Of a stretch of 6,482 bases of DNA, positions 1 to 5,203 are shown one piece after another. Every line of letters begins with the position of its first letter. Within the stretch, counting starts at the first letter, position 1. The notes below the pieces were generated by a model that saw nothing but the letters and a program-made list of their open reading frames with translations, was not told where the DNA came from and ran no database searches. The stretch is taken from assembly GCA_041167675.1 (NCBI GenBank), contig JBEEIB010000319.1, forward strand, positions 1 through 6,482, written 5' to 3'. The translations under genes and the position numbers were made by a program. The DNA comes from DASTDH01 sp041167675. GTDB lineage: Bacteria; Verrucomicrobiota; Verrucomicrobiia; Chthoniobacterales; JAFAMB01.

Positions 1-4
1 GGAT

Positions 5-199
5 TGTTTAGCGGCACCCCAATGCTCCTCGTTCTGTCTCTGCTCGTGATCGTTTATCGATTTTTGGTTTGATCATTGGGTCATCGGCTGCCTTGAAGAC
101 GTTACGTTTATCAGATTCCGAAAGGGCAAAAATCGAAAGCGAGAACGATCACGAGCACGGTTGGAGACAGGACAAGGAGCATTAGAAGACTCTAAACAG
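5..199. repeat. Large imperfect inverted repeat (hairpin/MITE-like element)
   Basis: The left arm (about 5-66) is the imperfect reverse complement of the right arm (about 127-199). Matching blocks are 21-40 with 164-183 (18 of 20 bases), 41-55 with 143-157 (14 of 15), 56-66 with 127-137 (10 of 11), and the outer tips TGTTTAG/CTAAACA at 5-11 and 192-198. The right arm carries a 6-base insertion (158-163). The spacer is about 60 nt. Read on the + strand, the right arm encodes an acidic, Glu/His/Asn-rich tail (KIESENDHEHG...) ending at a TAG at 181-185. The left arm, in another frame, encodes a short hydrophobic peptide from ATG 22. No transposase is present, so it could be a non-autonomous mobile repeat or a decayed gene end. 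Confidence 0.7.
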
Positions 200-207
200 G
201 TACAGGA

Positions 208-234
208 TTTTTCGGCGGGTCATTTGCCGAAAAA
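208..234. other. Perfect 9-bp stem-loop upstream of the CPXCG gene
   Basis: The arms TTTTTCGGC (208-216) and GCCGAAAAA (226-234) pair perfectly around a 9-nt loop. The T-run lies in the 5' arm and the A-run in the 3' arm on both strands, so there is no uridine tail after the stem and this is not a standard Rho-independent terminator. It ends 39 nt before the ATG of the CPXCG gene and could be a leader hairpin, but nothing further supports a function. Confidence 0.4.
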
Positions 235-273
235 GTCAGTGTTCCGGACGCCATTTGTGCTTACATTGCGGAC

Positions 274-459
274 ATGGACCTCGAAGTAGAGTCGCGCGTT
301 GTTTGCCCCTACTGCGGAGCGGTCTTTACCACGGTCGTCGACACTTCCTCCGGCACATTTTCCTCTATCGAGGATTGTGAGGTCTGCTGTCGTCCCATCG
401 AGTTCAATGTCCACTGCCACGGCGGCGAGATTGACTCGATCGAATTCGATCGTGCGTAA
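274..459 (+). CDS. CPXCG motif-containing cysteine-rich protein
   Basis: This 61-residue protein matches the small CPXCG cysteine-rich family. Visible hallmarks are CPYCG (C11, C14), the central VD.SSG segment, and the diagnostic EDCEVCCRPI block (C35, C38, C39) near residues 33-42. The two cysteine clusters probably form a zinc-ribbon-like metal site. The family is widespread and cytoplasmic, but its molecular role is unknown, so no function is assigned. Length and motif spacing are normal, so the gene looks intact. ATG 274 lies nine codons before the first CPXC cysteine, as is usual in the family; no clear Shine-Dalgarno precedes it. The gene stands alone, with the inverted repeat on its left and a tRNA remnant 55 bp after its stop. 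Its last codons contain a perfect 16-bp palindrome (437-452). Confidence 0.9.
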   Translation: MDLEVESRVVCPYCGAVFTTVVDTSSGTFSSIEDCEVCCRPIEFNVHCHGGEIDSIEFDRA

Positions 460-514
460 AGAATTAGCTTGCGCAGAAAACCCGGCATTCCATATTCCCT
501 GCTCGCTGCCCTTC

Positions 515-562
515 GGCTAGGTAGCTCAGTTGGCAGAGCAGAGGACTGAAAATCTACTTGTC
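515..562 (+). pseudogene. Degenerate, 3'-truncated tRNA-Phe (GAA)
   Basis: The segment reads like the 5' two-thirds of a phenylalanine tRNA. It has a 5' acceptor strand GGCTAGG (515-521), a D-stem GCTC/GAGC (524-527, 536-539) with a canonical AGTTGGCA loop, an anticodon stem from 541, and an anticodon loop CTGAAAA (546-552) with anticodon GAA. The 3' side of the anticodon stem (TCTAC) pairs poorly with GAGGA: one mismatch and one wobble. The T-arm with its TTC motif and the partner acceptor strand CCTAGCC are absent downstream. The molecule therefore cannot fold as a functional tRNA. A TTGCGC at 469-474 with TATTCC at 493-498 could be a remnant of its promoter. The best explanation is a tRNA gene broken by an insertion or deletion, since tRNA genes are favoured integration sites. 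Confidence 0.75.
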
Positions 563-889
563 TCCATCTTGAAACGGTTGTTTTCGCGACCGTAGTTTTC
601 CTCGGAAAATGCTATCTTTTAGGCACTTGCGAGTGACGCCCATCAACCGCGGCAATAAGCCAACTCCGACAGGTAGTGCACTGGTAGCGGACAGGCAGTC
701 GTTAAAATTTGGGTAGAAAATGGGTAGTGAATTTCAAACTTTTCCGGCTGACCAACCGTTTAACACAATGAGACACCCGAATCGGTTTAACAGAAAGTGG
801 GCTTACGCCGCATTTTTTGTAGAGTGCGCTCTCCTCGATACCGAGCGTCGGCCAGCATGTCAGGTGGGTATTCCCCTGCCCTGATTCGA
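563..889. other. Gene-free stretch after the tRNA remnant; possible integration scar
   Basis: I see no credible gene here. The stretch holds the phased GGTAG motifs (listed separately), a near-identical direct repeat CCGTTTAACA (756-765) and CGGTTTAACA (783-792), and an 11-nt imperfect inverted repeat pairing 796-806 with 890-900 across the truncation point of the kinase-like gene. On the minus strand, a short open stretch below 890 (…EYPPDMLADARYRGER…, ending near 787) could be the tail of another lost gene, but I do not recognise it. Taken together this looks like a recombination scar rather than functional coding DNA. Confidence 0.45.
672..727. repeat. Four GGTAG direct repeats, two pairs spaced 11 nt
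   Basis: GGTAG occurs at 672, 683, 712 and 723, so each pair is offset by 11 nt, about one helical turn. The second pair is longer, (T)TGGGTAG followed by an A-rich spacer and TGGGTAG. Short phased direct repeats beside a tRNA gene are the usual look of tyrosine-integrase arm-type sites in tRNA-borne islands. Here they lie 110 bp past a broken tRNA-Phe, which supports a former attachment region. No integrase gene is present in the window, so the assignment is inference. Confidence 0.4.
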
Positions 890-1540
890 TTAAACCCACT
901 CCATCGGATCCTGAGCGATGAAGGGTTGCACCCCCGTGAGCATCTCGTAGAAGGTAACCCCCAGGGAGTACAGATCACTCCGGGAATCAATGGACCCATT
1001 CATGCGCCCGGTCTGTTCGGGCGCCATGTAGGCGAGTGTTCCGGCAATCACCTCAGGTGGTTCTGGGAATTGGCGTTCGCGCGGAAGACGCGAAGCAATA
1101 CCGAAGCCCGTGAGCCAGACTCCGCCGCCCGCCACGTCGACCAGGATATTTGCCGGCTTGATGTCCTTGTGGATGAGACCTCGCTTGTGGAGTTCGCCCA
1201 GCGCAGGTGCAAGGCCGACAGCGAAGCGGAGGAACCGGCTTAATTCCATCGGTTGTCCCAGGAGCCGATCGAGTGGCTCGCCGCCAGGGTCCTCGAGTAT
1301 AAGCATTGGCAGACCTTCACGGTGAATAAGGGTGAGAGGTCGAACCGCCCAGTCTGAATCAAGCTCATCCCGAAGCGAGTATTCGTGCTCAAGCCGTGCA
1401 ATGATCCCGGGCGCCGGCTGTTCCGAAGCTGTTGCTAACACCAGCACTGGTGTCGTCTCATCAGCCAGAGTGGATCGGGACAGGACGAAATCTCCGTCCT
1501 CCCAAAGCGTCTCCAGAACGTGTCTTGAAAGCTGCGTCAT
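890..1540 (-). CDS. Truncated Ser/Thr-kinase-like domain of a hybrid kinase (probable pseudogene)
   Basis: This 216-residue product matches the N-terminal domain of the very large Ser/Thr-kinase–AAA ATPase–GAF–histidine-kinase hybrids, normally over 1,500 residues. Seen are EHEYSLRDEL (about 51-60), the catalytic-loop motif HKDIKPAN (124-131), GTLAYMAPEQTGRMN (167-181), the SDLYSLGVTFYEMLTG helix and PF. The coding region stops just after DPMEWV, where the family continues into the rest of the kinase lobe and the ATPase, so the 3' part was removed by recombination near 890. The DFG aspartate is replaced (TGFG, 144-147) and no glycine-rich loop is visible, so the domain may act as a pseudokinase; that variant may be normal for this subfamily. 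I chose ATG 1540 because GGGAG lies 10 nt upstream; an in-frame GTG at 1570 would add 10 residues. It is transcribed divergently from the TIR gene. The domain assignment is firm; expression of a stable product is doubtful. Confidence 0.85.
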   Translation of the reverse strand: MTQLSRHVLETLWEDGDFVLSRSTLADETTPVLVLATASEQPAPGIIARLEHEYSLRDELDSDWAVRPLTLIHREGLPMLILEDPGGEPLDRLLGQPMELSRFLRFAVGLAPALGELHKRGLIHKDIKPANILVDVAGGGVWLTGFGIASRLPRERQFPEPPEVIAGTLAYMAPEQTGRMNGSIDSRSDLYSLGVTFYEMLTGVQPFIAQDPMEWV

Positions 1541-1550
1541 GCGAGAAGCA

Positions 1551-1555
1551 CTCCC
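1551..1555 (-). promoter_or_regulatory. Shine-Dalgarno for the kinase-like gene
   Basis: GGGAG on the minus strand sits 10 nt before ATG 1540. It favours that start over the in-frame GTG at 1570, which has only CGAG upstream. Confidence 0.5.
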
Positions 1556-1794
1556 GCTGAGTCGCGTCACTCGTTGTGCATGCGACCCGCCTACCCTCCG
1601 TTAGGATTCATTATTGGTCAATGACGCCCTCAAGATGCAAGCTAGGACTCGCGACCGGAAGAGATCTCAAAACAAAACACAGCGAGTTGACGATTATGAA
1701 ACGCGTTCCGTCATTGTCCACCTGCTAGCGTGTGTTCAATTCGGATCATCCACGGATCAGCAGGAGCTAGTCACGAAGTTCTTGTTGACTCTCA

Positions 1795-4119
1795 TTGCCG
1801 ATTCGCCTTCGGTCGCCGGTGATCTTTATCAGCCATTCCAGCAAGGATAAGTCGATTGCAGATGCGATTTGCAACCAACTGGAGTCGGCTGGGATCCCAT
1901 GCTGGATCGCTCCACGCGACATTGAGGTAGGATCCGACTGGACCAGAGGCGTCATGCAGGGCATTGCCAAGTGCCGCGTGTTCGTCTTGGTGTTTACCGA
2001 TCATGCAAACGATTCGGAACATGTCGGGCGTGAGGTGGCCAATGCCTTCTCCTTAGGGCTGGCGGTGATTCCATTCCGCATCGAGGCAGTCAACCCGCGA
2101 GAGAACCTGGGATACTTCCTTGAGACTGTGCAGTGGTTCGATGCGATCACTCCACCTTTGCAGAAGCATTTCCCGTTGTTGACCGAACATGTTAGCCGAT
2201 TGCTCTCCATCGATGGGCGCTCCGTACCGGCAACGACAGATGCCCCGCGAGAACGAAAAGCCGGGCCAACTTCTTTTGCCCCAAGAACGCGGTGGATCGT
2301 TGGAATTGGTTTGCTGACCGTAGCCGCAGTGATTGCGGTGGGTTGGCTTTTCTTTTCCGCGAATAGGAGCACTCAACAGAGAGCTTCTTCCACCGACACC
2401 CAAAAAACGGTTTCGAGCTCTTCCGTTCCTGAGATTCTGACCAAGAGCATCGCGGTACTCCCTTTTGAAAGTCTCAGCGCGAATAAAGACGACACTTATT
2501 TCGCTGACGGTTTTCAGGATGAGATCCTCAACAACCTGGCCAAGATTGCCCAACTTACTGTCATCAGCCGGACGTCGGTCATGCAATACCGCGTGGACCA
2601 GAAACGCGATCTGCGCCAGATTGCCAACGCGTTGGGTGTCGCTAACGTACTGGAAGGAACGGTGCGCCGGAACGGTAACCGGGTTCGGGTCAGCATCGAG
2701 CTGATCGACGCTGGCCACGATAAAACCACTTGGGCCGACAGTTTTGATCGTGAGCTGACCGACATTTTCGCCATCGAGAGCGAAGTAGCTCAGACCGTCG
2801 CCACCAAGCTGGCCGCAACGCTTTCTCCGGAAGAAAGGCGAAAGATCGAAAAGAAACCAACCGAGAATCTCGAGGCCTATGATCTCTATCTGCGGGCTAA
2901 GGAGTTACTGGTCAGCGCTCGAGTTTCTGCGGGCTTTGGAAGCGTCGAGAAATCGCTGGTCGACGCGATCGGTTTTCTGGACCAAGCCATCCGGCTCGAT
3001 CCAAAGTTCACTCTCGCCTATTGCGCATCCGCTGAAGCATACGATCTCCTCTACTTCTGGTATGATCCTACCCCAGAACGACGCGCCTTGGGAGATGCGG
3101 CGGTGAAGAGCGCGCTGGATTTGCAACCGGACCTGCCCGAGGTTCGCCTGGCGTACGCCTACCACCTCTACCGCGGCTATCAGGATTATGAGCGGGCTCG
3201 AACCCAACTAGCCATCGCCAGACGCGGTTTACCCAATGATTCCGAGGCGATCGCGCTCGAAGCCCGCATGGATCGCCGGCAGGGGCAATTCGAAAAAGCA
3301 GTCCAGGAGTTCAGTGACGCTATTACGCGCGATCCGCACAATTCGGTTTTCATTGAAGACTTGGCTCTTACTCTTTCTGTCATGCGTCAGTTTCGTGCCG
3401 CCGAGCAGATGTTCGACCGATTGATCGAGCTCCGTCCCGATCAGCCGATACTCAGGGTGCAAAAGCCAGTGTTTGTAACCTTTAATAAGACTGGAGATGA
3501 CACCGCGGTCCGCGCGGCAATCGCAACGCTCCCAGCATCGACGGCCGACGATAGGGACGCGCTCTCTTTGCGACTGACGTTCACCCTAGTTGATCGTCAT
3601 TGGCCGCAGGCAAAAGAGCTGATCGAAAAAATGAAGGGCGGCCAGGACGATGGCAACTTTGCTTATGGGCGAATAAATGTTCCGGTTGGTTGTTATTCCA
3701 TTCTGCTCGCTCGACTCCAAGGAGAACAACCCGCCGTAGACTCCGGTTTTGGCGAGACACGAGAACTACTAAACCAAAAGGTGCAAAAGGCACCGGCAAA
3801 TGCCCAGCTGCTTAGCCAGTTGGCAGTAGTGGACGCGCTGCTCAACAATAAAGAAGTGGCCGTCGCTGAAGCCAAACGCGCCGTCGAACTGTTGCCAGTC
3901 TCCAAGGATGCGCTGGTGGGTCCGTTAATGGAGATGAATCTAGCCGTTGTTTACGCCTGGACCAATGAATTGGGCCTAGCTTTTGAGAAATTGAGTTCTT
4001 TGGCCAAGCTAACCAATGGTATTTTCTACGGCCCATTAAAACGTGACCCAGAGTGGGAACCGCTCCGCCAGGATCCGCGGTATGAAAAGCTGTTAGCTGA
4101 ATTGGCGTCGCGGGACTGA
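1795..4119 (+). CDS. TIR domain – transmembrane – TolB/FlgO-like – TPR protein
   Basis: A 774-residue modular membrane protein. Residues 9-138 form a bacterial TIR_2 domain: VIFISHSSKDKS at the first strand, CWIAPRDIEVG as the BB-loop region, and SEHVGREV with E80 at the position of the catalytic glutamate in NAD-cleaving TIR domains. A hydrophobic helix spans about 167-187 (WIVGIGLLTVAAVIAVGWLF), preceded by an Arg/Lys-rich segment. This predicts a cytoplasmic TIR domain and a periplasmic remainder. Residues 217-345 resemble the TolB/FlgO-like domain common before TPRs (SIAVLPFESLS, FADGFQDEILNNLAKI, VLEGTVRRNGNRVRVS). TPR-like helix pairs fill about 360-740, clearest at 483-516, 517-550 and 664-700. 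The C-terminus (LKRDPEWEPLRQDPRYEKLL) is typical of the family. An in-frame TGA at 1786-1788 limits the start to TTG 1795 or GTG 1819; neither has a Shine-Dalgarno. The gene appears complete and monocistronic. A role in immunity or stress signalling is inference from the TIR domain; no other defence gene adjoins it. Confidence 0.9.
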   Translation: MPIRLRSPVIFISHSSKDKSIADAICNQLESAGIPCWIAPRDIEVGSDWTRGVMQGIAKCRVFVLVFTDHANDSEHVGREVANAFSLGLAVIPFRIEAVNPRENLGYFLETVQWFDAITPPLQKHFPLLTEHVSRLLSIDGRSVPATTDAPRERKAGPTSFAPRTRWIVGIGLLTVAAVIAVGWLFFSANRSTQQRASSTDTQKTVSSSSVPEILTKSIAVLPFESLSANKDDTYFADGFQDEILNNLAKIAQLTVISRTSVMQYRVDQKRDLRQIANALGVANVLEGTVRRNGNRVRVSIELIDAGHDKTTWADSFDRELTDIFAIESEVAQTVATKLAATLSPEERRKIEKKPTENLEAYDLYLRAKELLVSARVSAGFGSVEKSLVDAIGFLDQAIRLDPKFTLAYCASAEAYDLLYFWYDPTPERRALGDAAVKSALDLQPDLPEVRLAYAYHLYRGYQDYERARTQLAIARRGLPNDSEAIALEARMDRRQGQFEKAVQEFSDAITRDPHNSVFIEDLALTLSVMRQFRAAEQMFDRLIELRPDQPILRVQKPVFVTFNKTGDDTAVRAAIATLPASTADDRDALSLRLTFTLVDRHWPQAKELIEKMKGGQDDGNFAYGRINVPVGCYSILLARLQGEQPAVDSGFGETRELLNQKVQKAPANAQLLSQLAVVDALLNNKEVAVAEAKRAVELLPVSKDALVGPLMEMNLAVVYAWTNELGLAFEKLSSLAKLTNGIFYGPLKRDPEWEPLRQDPRYEKLLAELASRD

Positions 4120-4363
4120 CGACGCGTTCGACGCTTGCGGCGCAGCATCAGCGATTGGTAGATTCTTTCGGTTACAGATGAGCGATCCGGCTAAAGTTTC
4201 GTTACGGTCTTTCGAGAGAAAGGTGAGTGCCAGGACGGATACGAATCGTGGTGCCGACGGTGATGTTGCTATCTTGACCCCAGGGAAAGGGATACCACCA
4301 AAAGCATAAAGATGCTGATTAGGATTTAGTGGTAACCTGGTCGCTACCTTGCTCTTCCCAGAC
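4120..4363. other. Intergenic stretch downstream of the TIR gene
   Basis: No gene is convincing here. A 43-codon open frame on the + strand (4178-4309, MSDPAKVSLRSF...) has no ribosome-binding site and no recognisable similarity. No + strand terminator follows the TIR gene stop at 4119. The longer minus-strand open frame crossing this stretch runs through the terminator hairpin and is probably not coding. Confidence 0.4.
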
Positions 4364-4390
4364 AAAAACCCGCCGAGTCTGCCCGGCGGG
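4364..4390 (-). terminator. Rho-independent terminator, leftward
   Basis: On the minus strand, CCCGCCG pairs perfectly with CGGCGGG (4384-4390 with 4369-4375) around an 8-nt loop and is followed at once by five T (4364-4368). It lies 61 bp beyond the stop of the leftward 59-residue gene and would end its transcript. In the + direction the stem has no T-tail, so it would not serve the TIR gene well. Confidence 0.85.
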
Positions 4391-4451
4391 ATTGTCATAT
4401 GATCTAGAGAAATTGCTCTAGCTCTTACGACGGTGCCAGGCGTGTCTCTAG

Positions 4452-4631
4452 TCAAGGCCTCCAAACTTTTGCAGCCGCTTCCGATGCGTCCGGCCTAAAC
4501 GCAAAAGGTCCATCGATGATTTTGGGGACTTGGCTCCCGACTCCGCATTGTAGAACAAATATTTTCCCAATCCAGGACCTCACAACATACCATCCGGAAA
4601 TCTGGATCTCGTCTCCTTGTAGTGATGCCAT
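4452..4631 (-). CDS. Small hypothetical protein (59 aa)
   Basis: A 59-residue frame, ATG 4631 to TGA 4452, encodes MASLQGDEIQISGWYVVRSW... ending EAAAKVWRP. I do not recognise the family. It looks like a real protein: balanced composition, an amphipathic strand-like core (GWYVVRSWIGKIFVLQCG), a PKIIDGPFAFRP turn region and a C-terminal helix. A good Rho-independent terminator lies just downstream on the same strand, which supports a transcription unit. An in-frame TAA lies eight codons upstream, so the start is confined. AAGGAA upstream is 16-17 nt from this ATG, too far to be ideal; it is better spaced for an out-of-frame ATG at 4639 that runs for only 19 codons, which leaves open a small frameshift near the start. 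No membrane segment or signal peptide is seen. Confidence 0.5.
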   Translation of the reverse strand: MASLQGDEIQISGWYVVRSWIGKIFVLQCGVGSQVPKIIDGPFAFRPDASEAAAKVWRP

Positions 4632-4739
4632 GATTTCATTACTACGGTTTCCTTAGATTTTTGTTTAGGTGTCCTCGACTAACCCATTTTACGAAATTTC
4701 TAGCTTCTCTGATATTTTTTGATCGGTGTTCGCGGCGAT

Positions 4740-4934
4740 ATGCTCAACAAAGAGAATGCAGAATCACTGAGCGATTGTGTCGAGCGCCCTGATGCCGCTT
4801 CTCTGGGAGACAAAAAGAGCCGCCCCGTTTCAAGCGAGGCGGCCATTTGGATTAGTTTTTTCTTGTTGATAGCAGGGTTTGTGGTGACTCACCCTGCTGT
4901 GTGGCTATATCGGCCGAATCCCAAGCGGGCTTAA
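4740..4934 (+). CDS. Putative small single-pass membrane protein (64 aa)
   Basis: The frame from ATG 4740 (an in-frame TTG at 4719 would add seven residues) encodes a polar N-terminal half (MLNKENAESLSDCVERPDAASLGDKKSRPVSS, given in parts: LNKENAESL, VERPDAASL, GDKKSRP) and a hydrophobic helix at about 35-50 (AIWISFFLLIAGFVV). It ends in a short basic tail, YRPNPKRA. This would be a single-pass inner-membrane peptide of unknown function. No clear Shine-Dalgarno is visible. Its first half is built from a repeated DNA element (4777-4822), and a leftward terminator-like hairpin lies inside the frame. It could therefore be a chance frame over a repeat; the clean membrane helix followed by a basic tail argues for a real product. 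Confidence 0.4.
   Translation: MLNKENAESLSDCVERPDAASLGDKKSRPVSSEAAIWISFFLLIAGFVVTHPAVWLYRPNPKRA
4777..4822. repeat. Direct repeat, copy 1
   Basis: The first 28 bases match copy 2 (5088-5115) at 25 positions, and the similarity continues through an A-run (CAAAAAG against CAAAAAAG) with a one-base length difference. This copy lies inside the small membrane gene and encodes VERPDAASL. Sequences on either side of the two copies are unrelated, so this is a dispersed element rather than a long tandem duplication. Confidence 0.65.
4811..4843 (-). terminator. Leftward terminator-like hairpin within the small membrane gene
   Basis: On the minus strand GCCGCC (4838-4843) pairs with GGCGGC (4819-4824) around a 13-nt loop, and five T follow two bases later (4812-4816). 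It could stop leftward transcription arriving from the lipocalin-like gene, whose stop is 360 bp away, before it reaches the small leftward gene. It overlaps the end of repeat copy 1. Confidence 0.55.
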
Positions 4935-5203
4935 GTGAGGTTTTTACGCGGCTACCAACGGCAATAATCGCTATAATTTCGATCGCTTTTGCTCCAGTTT
5001 TTCCTTCCGGACAGACGCGCGCCGCACCCTAGATGTGCAAAGTAAAGATCGGAAGCTTTCACCCGCTTCAGGCGTCAGGGCGCATCAGTGTCGAGCGTCC
5101 TGATGCCACTGCTCTAAGATAACAAAAAAGCCCGCATTCCGGTCGAATACTTCAATCCGCTGCTGCGCATTCAAGCTCGGCGCCAGACTGCCGGACGCGC
5201 GCT
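4935..5203. other. Intergenic stretch with a hairpin and remnant frames
   Basis: No confident gene. In one + strand frame, a hydrophobic stretch (TAIIAIISIAFAPVFPSGQ) ends at a TAG at 5030-5032. It is followed directly in the same frame by ATG 5033 and a 29-codon frame ending SVERPDATALR at 5122. This may be a decayed small secreted or membrane peptide. A TATAAT at 4972-4977 has no acceptable -35 partner. A 13-bp imperfect hairpin (5071-5083 with 5095-5107, two G·T pairs) overlaps repeat copy 2 and has no T-tail. Confidence 0.4.
5088..5134. repeat. Direct repeat, copy 2
   Basis: Second copy of the element at 4777-4822, offset by 311 bp. It again encodes VERPDA in the matching + strand frame but ends there with a TAA (5120-5122). 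On the minus strand it ends in a T-run after GCGGGC, as copy 1 does, but the pairing arm of the terminator stem is not clearly preserved. It lies 70 bp past the stop of the lipocalin-like gene. Confidence 0.6.

Noticed and set aside
437..452. Perfect 16-bp palindrome at the end of the CPXCG gene
   Set aside because: It lies within coding sequence for Asp/Ile/Glu/Phe codons (GAT/ATC, GAA/TTC) that favour palindromes by chance; no second copy or adjacent operator was seen.
797..1243. 148-codon + strand open frame opposite the kinase-like gene
   Set aside because: It is antisense to a clearly recognisable kinase domain and its product matches no family pattern.
1687..1715. TTGACG with GTCATT as a promoter for the TIR gene
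   Set aside because: The -35 is good but the -10 is poor, with key positions wrong; it is not enough to call.
2053..2718. 221-codon minus-strand open frame inside the TIR gene
   Set aside because: It runs opposite the TIR and TolB-like coding sequence, which has unmistakable domain motifs; the antisense product has no recognisable features.
4093..4464. 123-codon minus-strand open frame across the terminator
   Set aside because: It would have to be translated through a strong terminator hairpin on its own strand, overlaps the end of the TIR gene and of the 59-residue gene, and resembles no protein family.
4972..4977. TATAAT as a -10 promoter element
   Set aside because: No acceptable -35 sequence lies 15-19 nt upstream and no confident gene begins just downstream.
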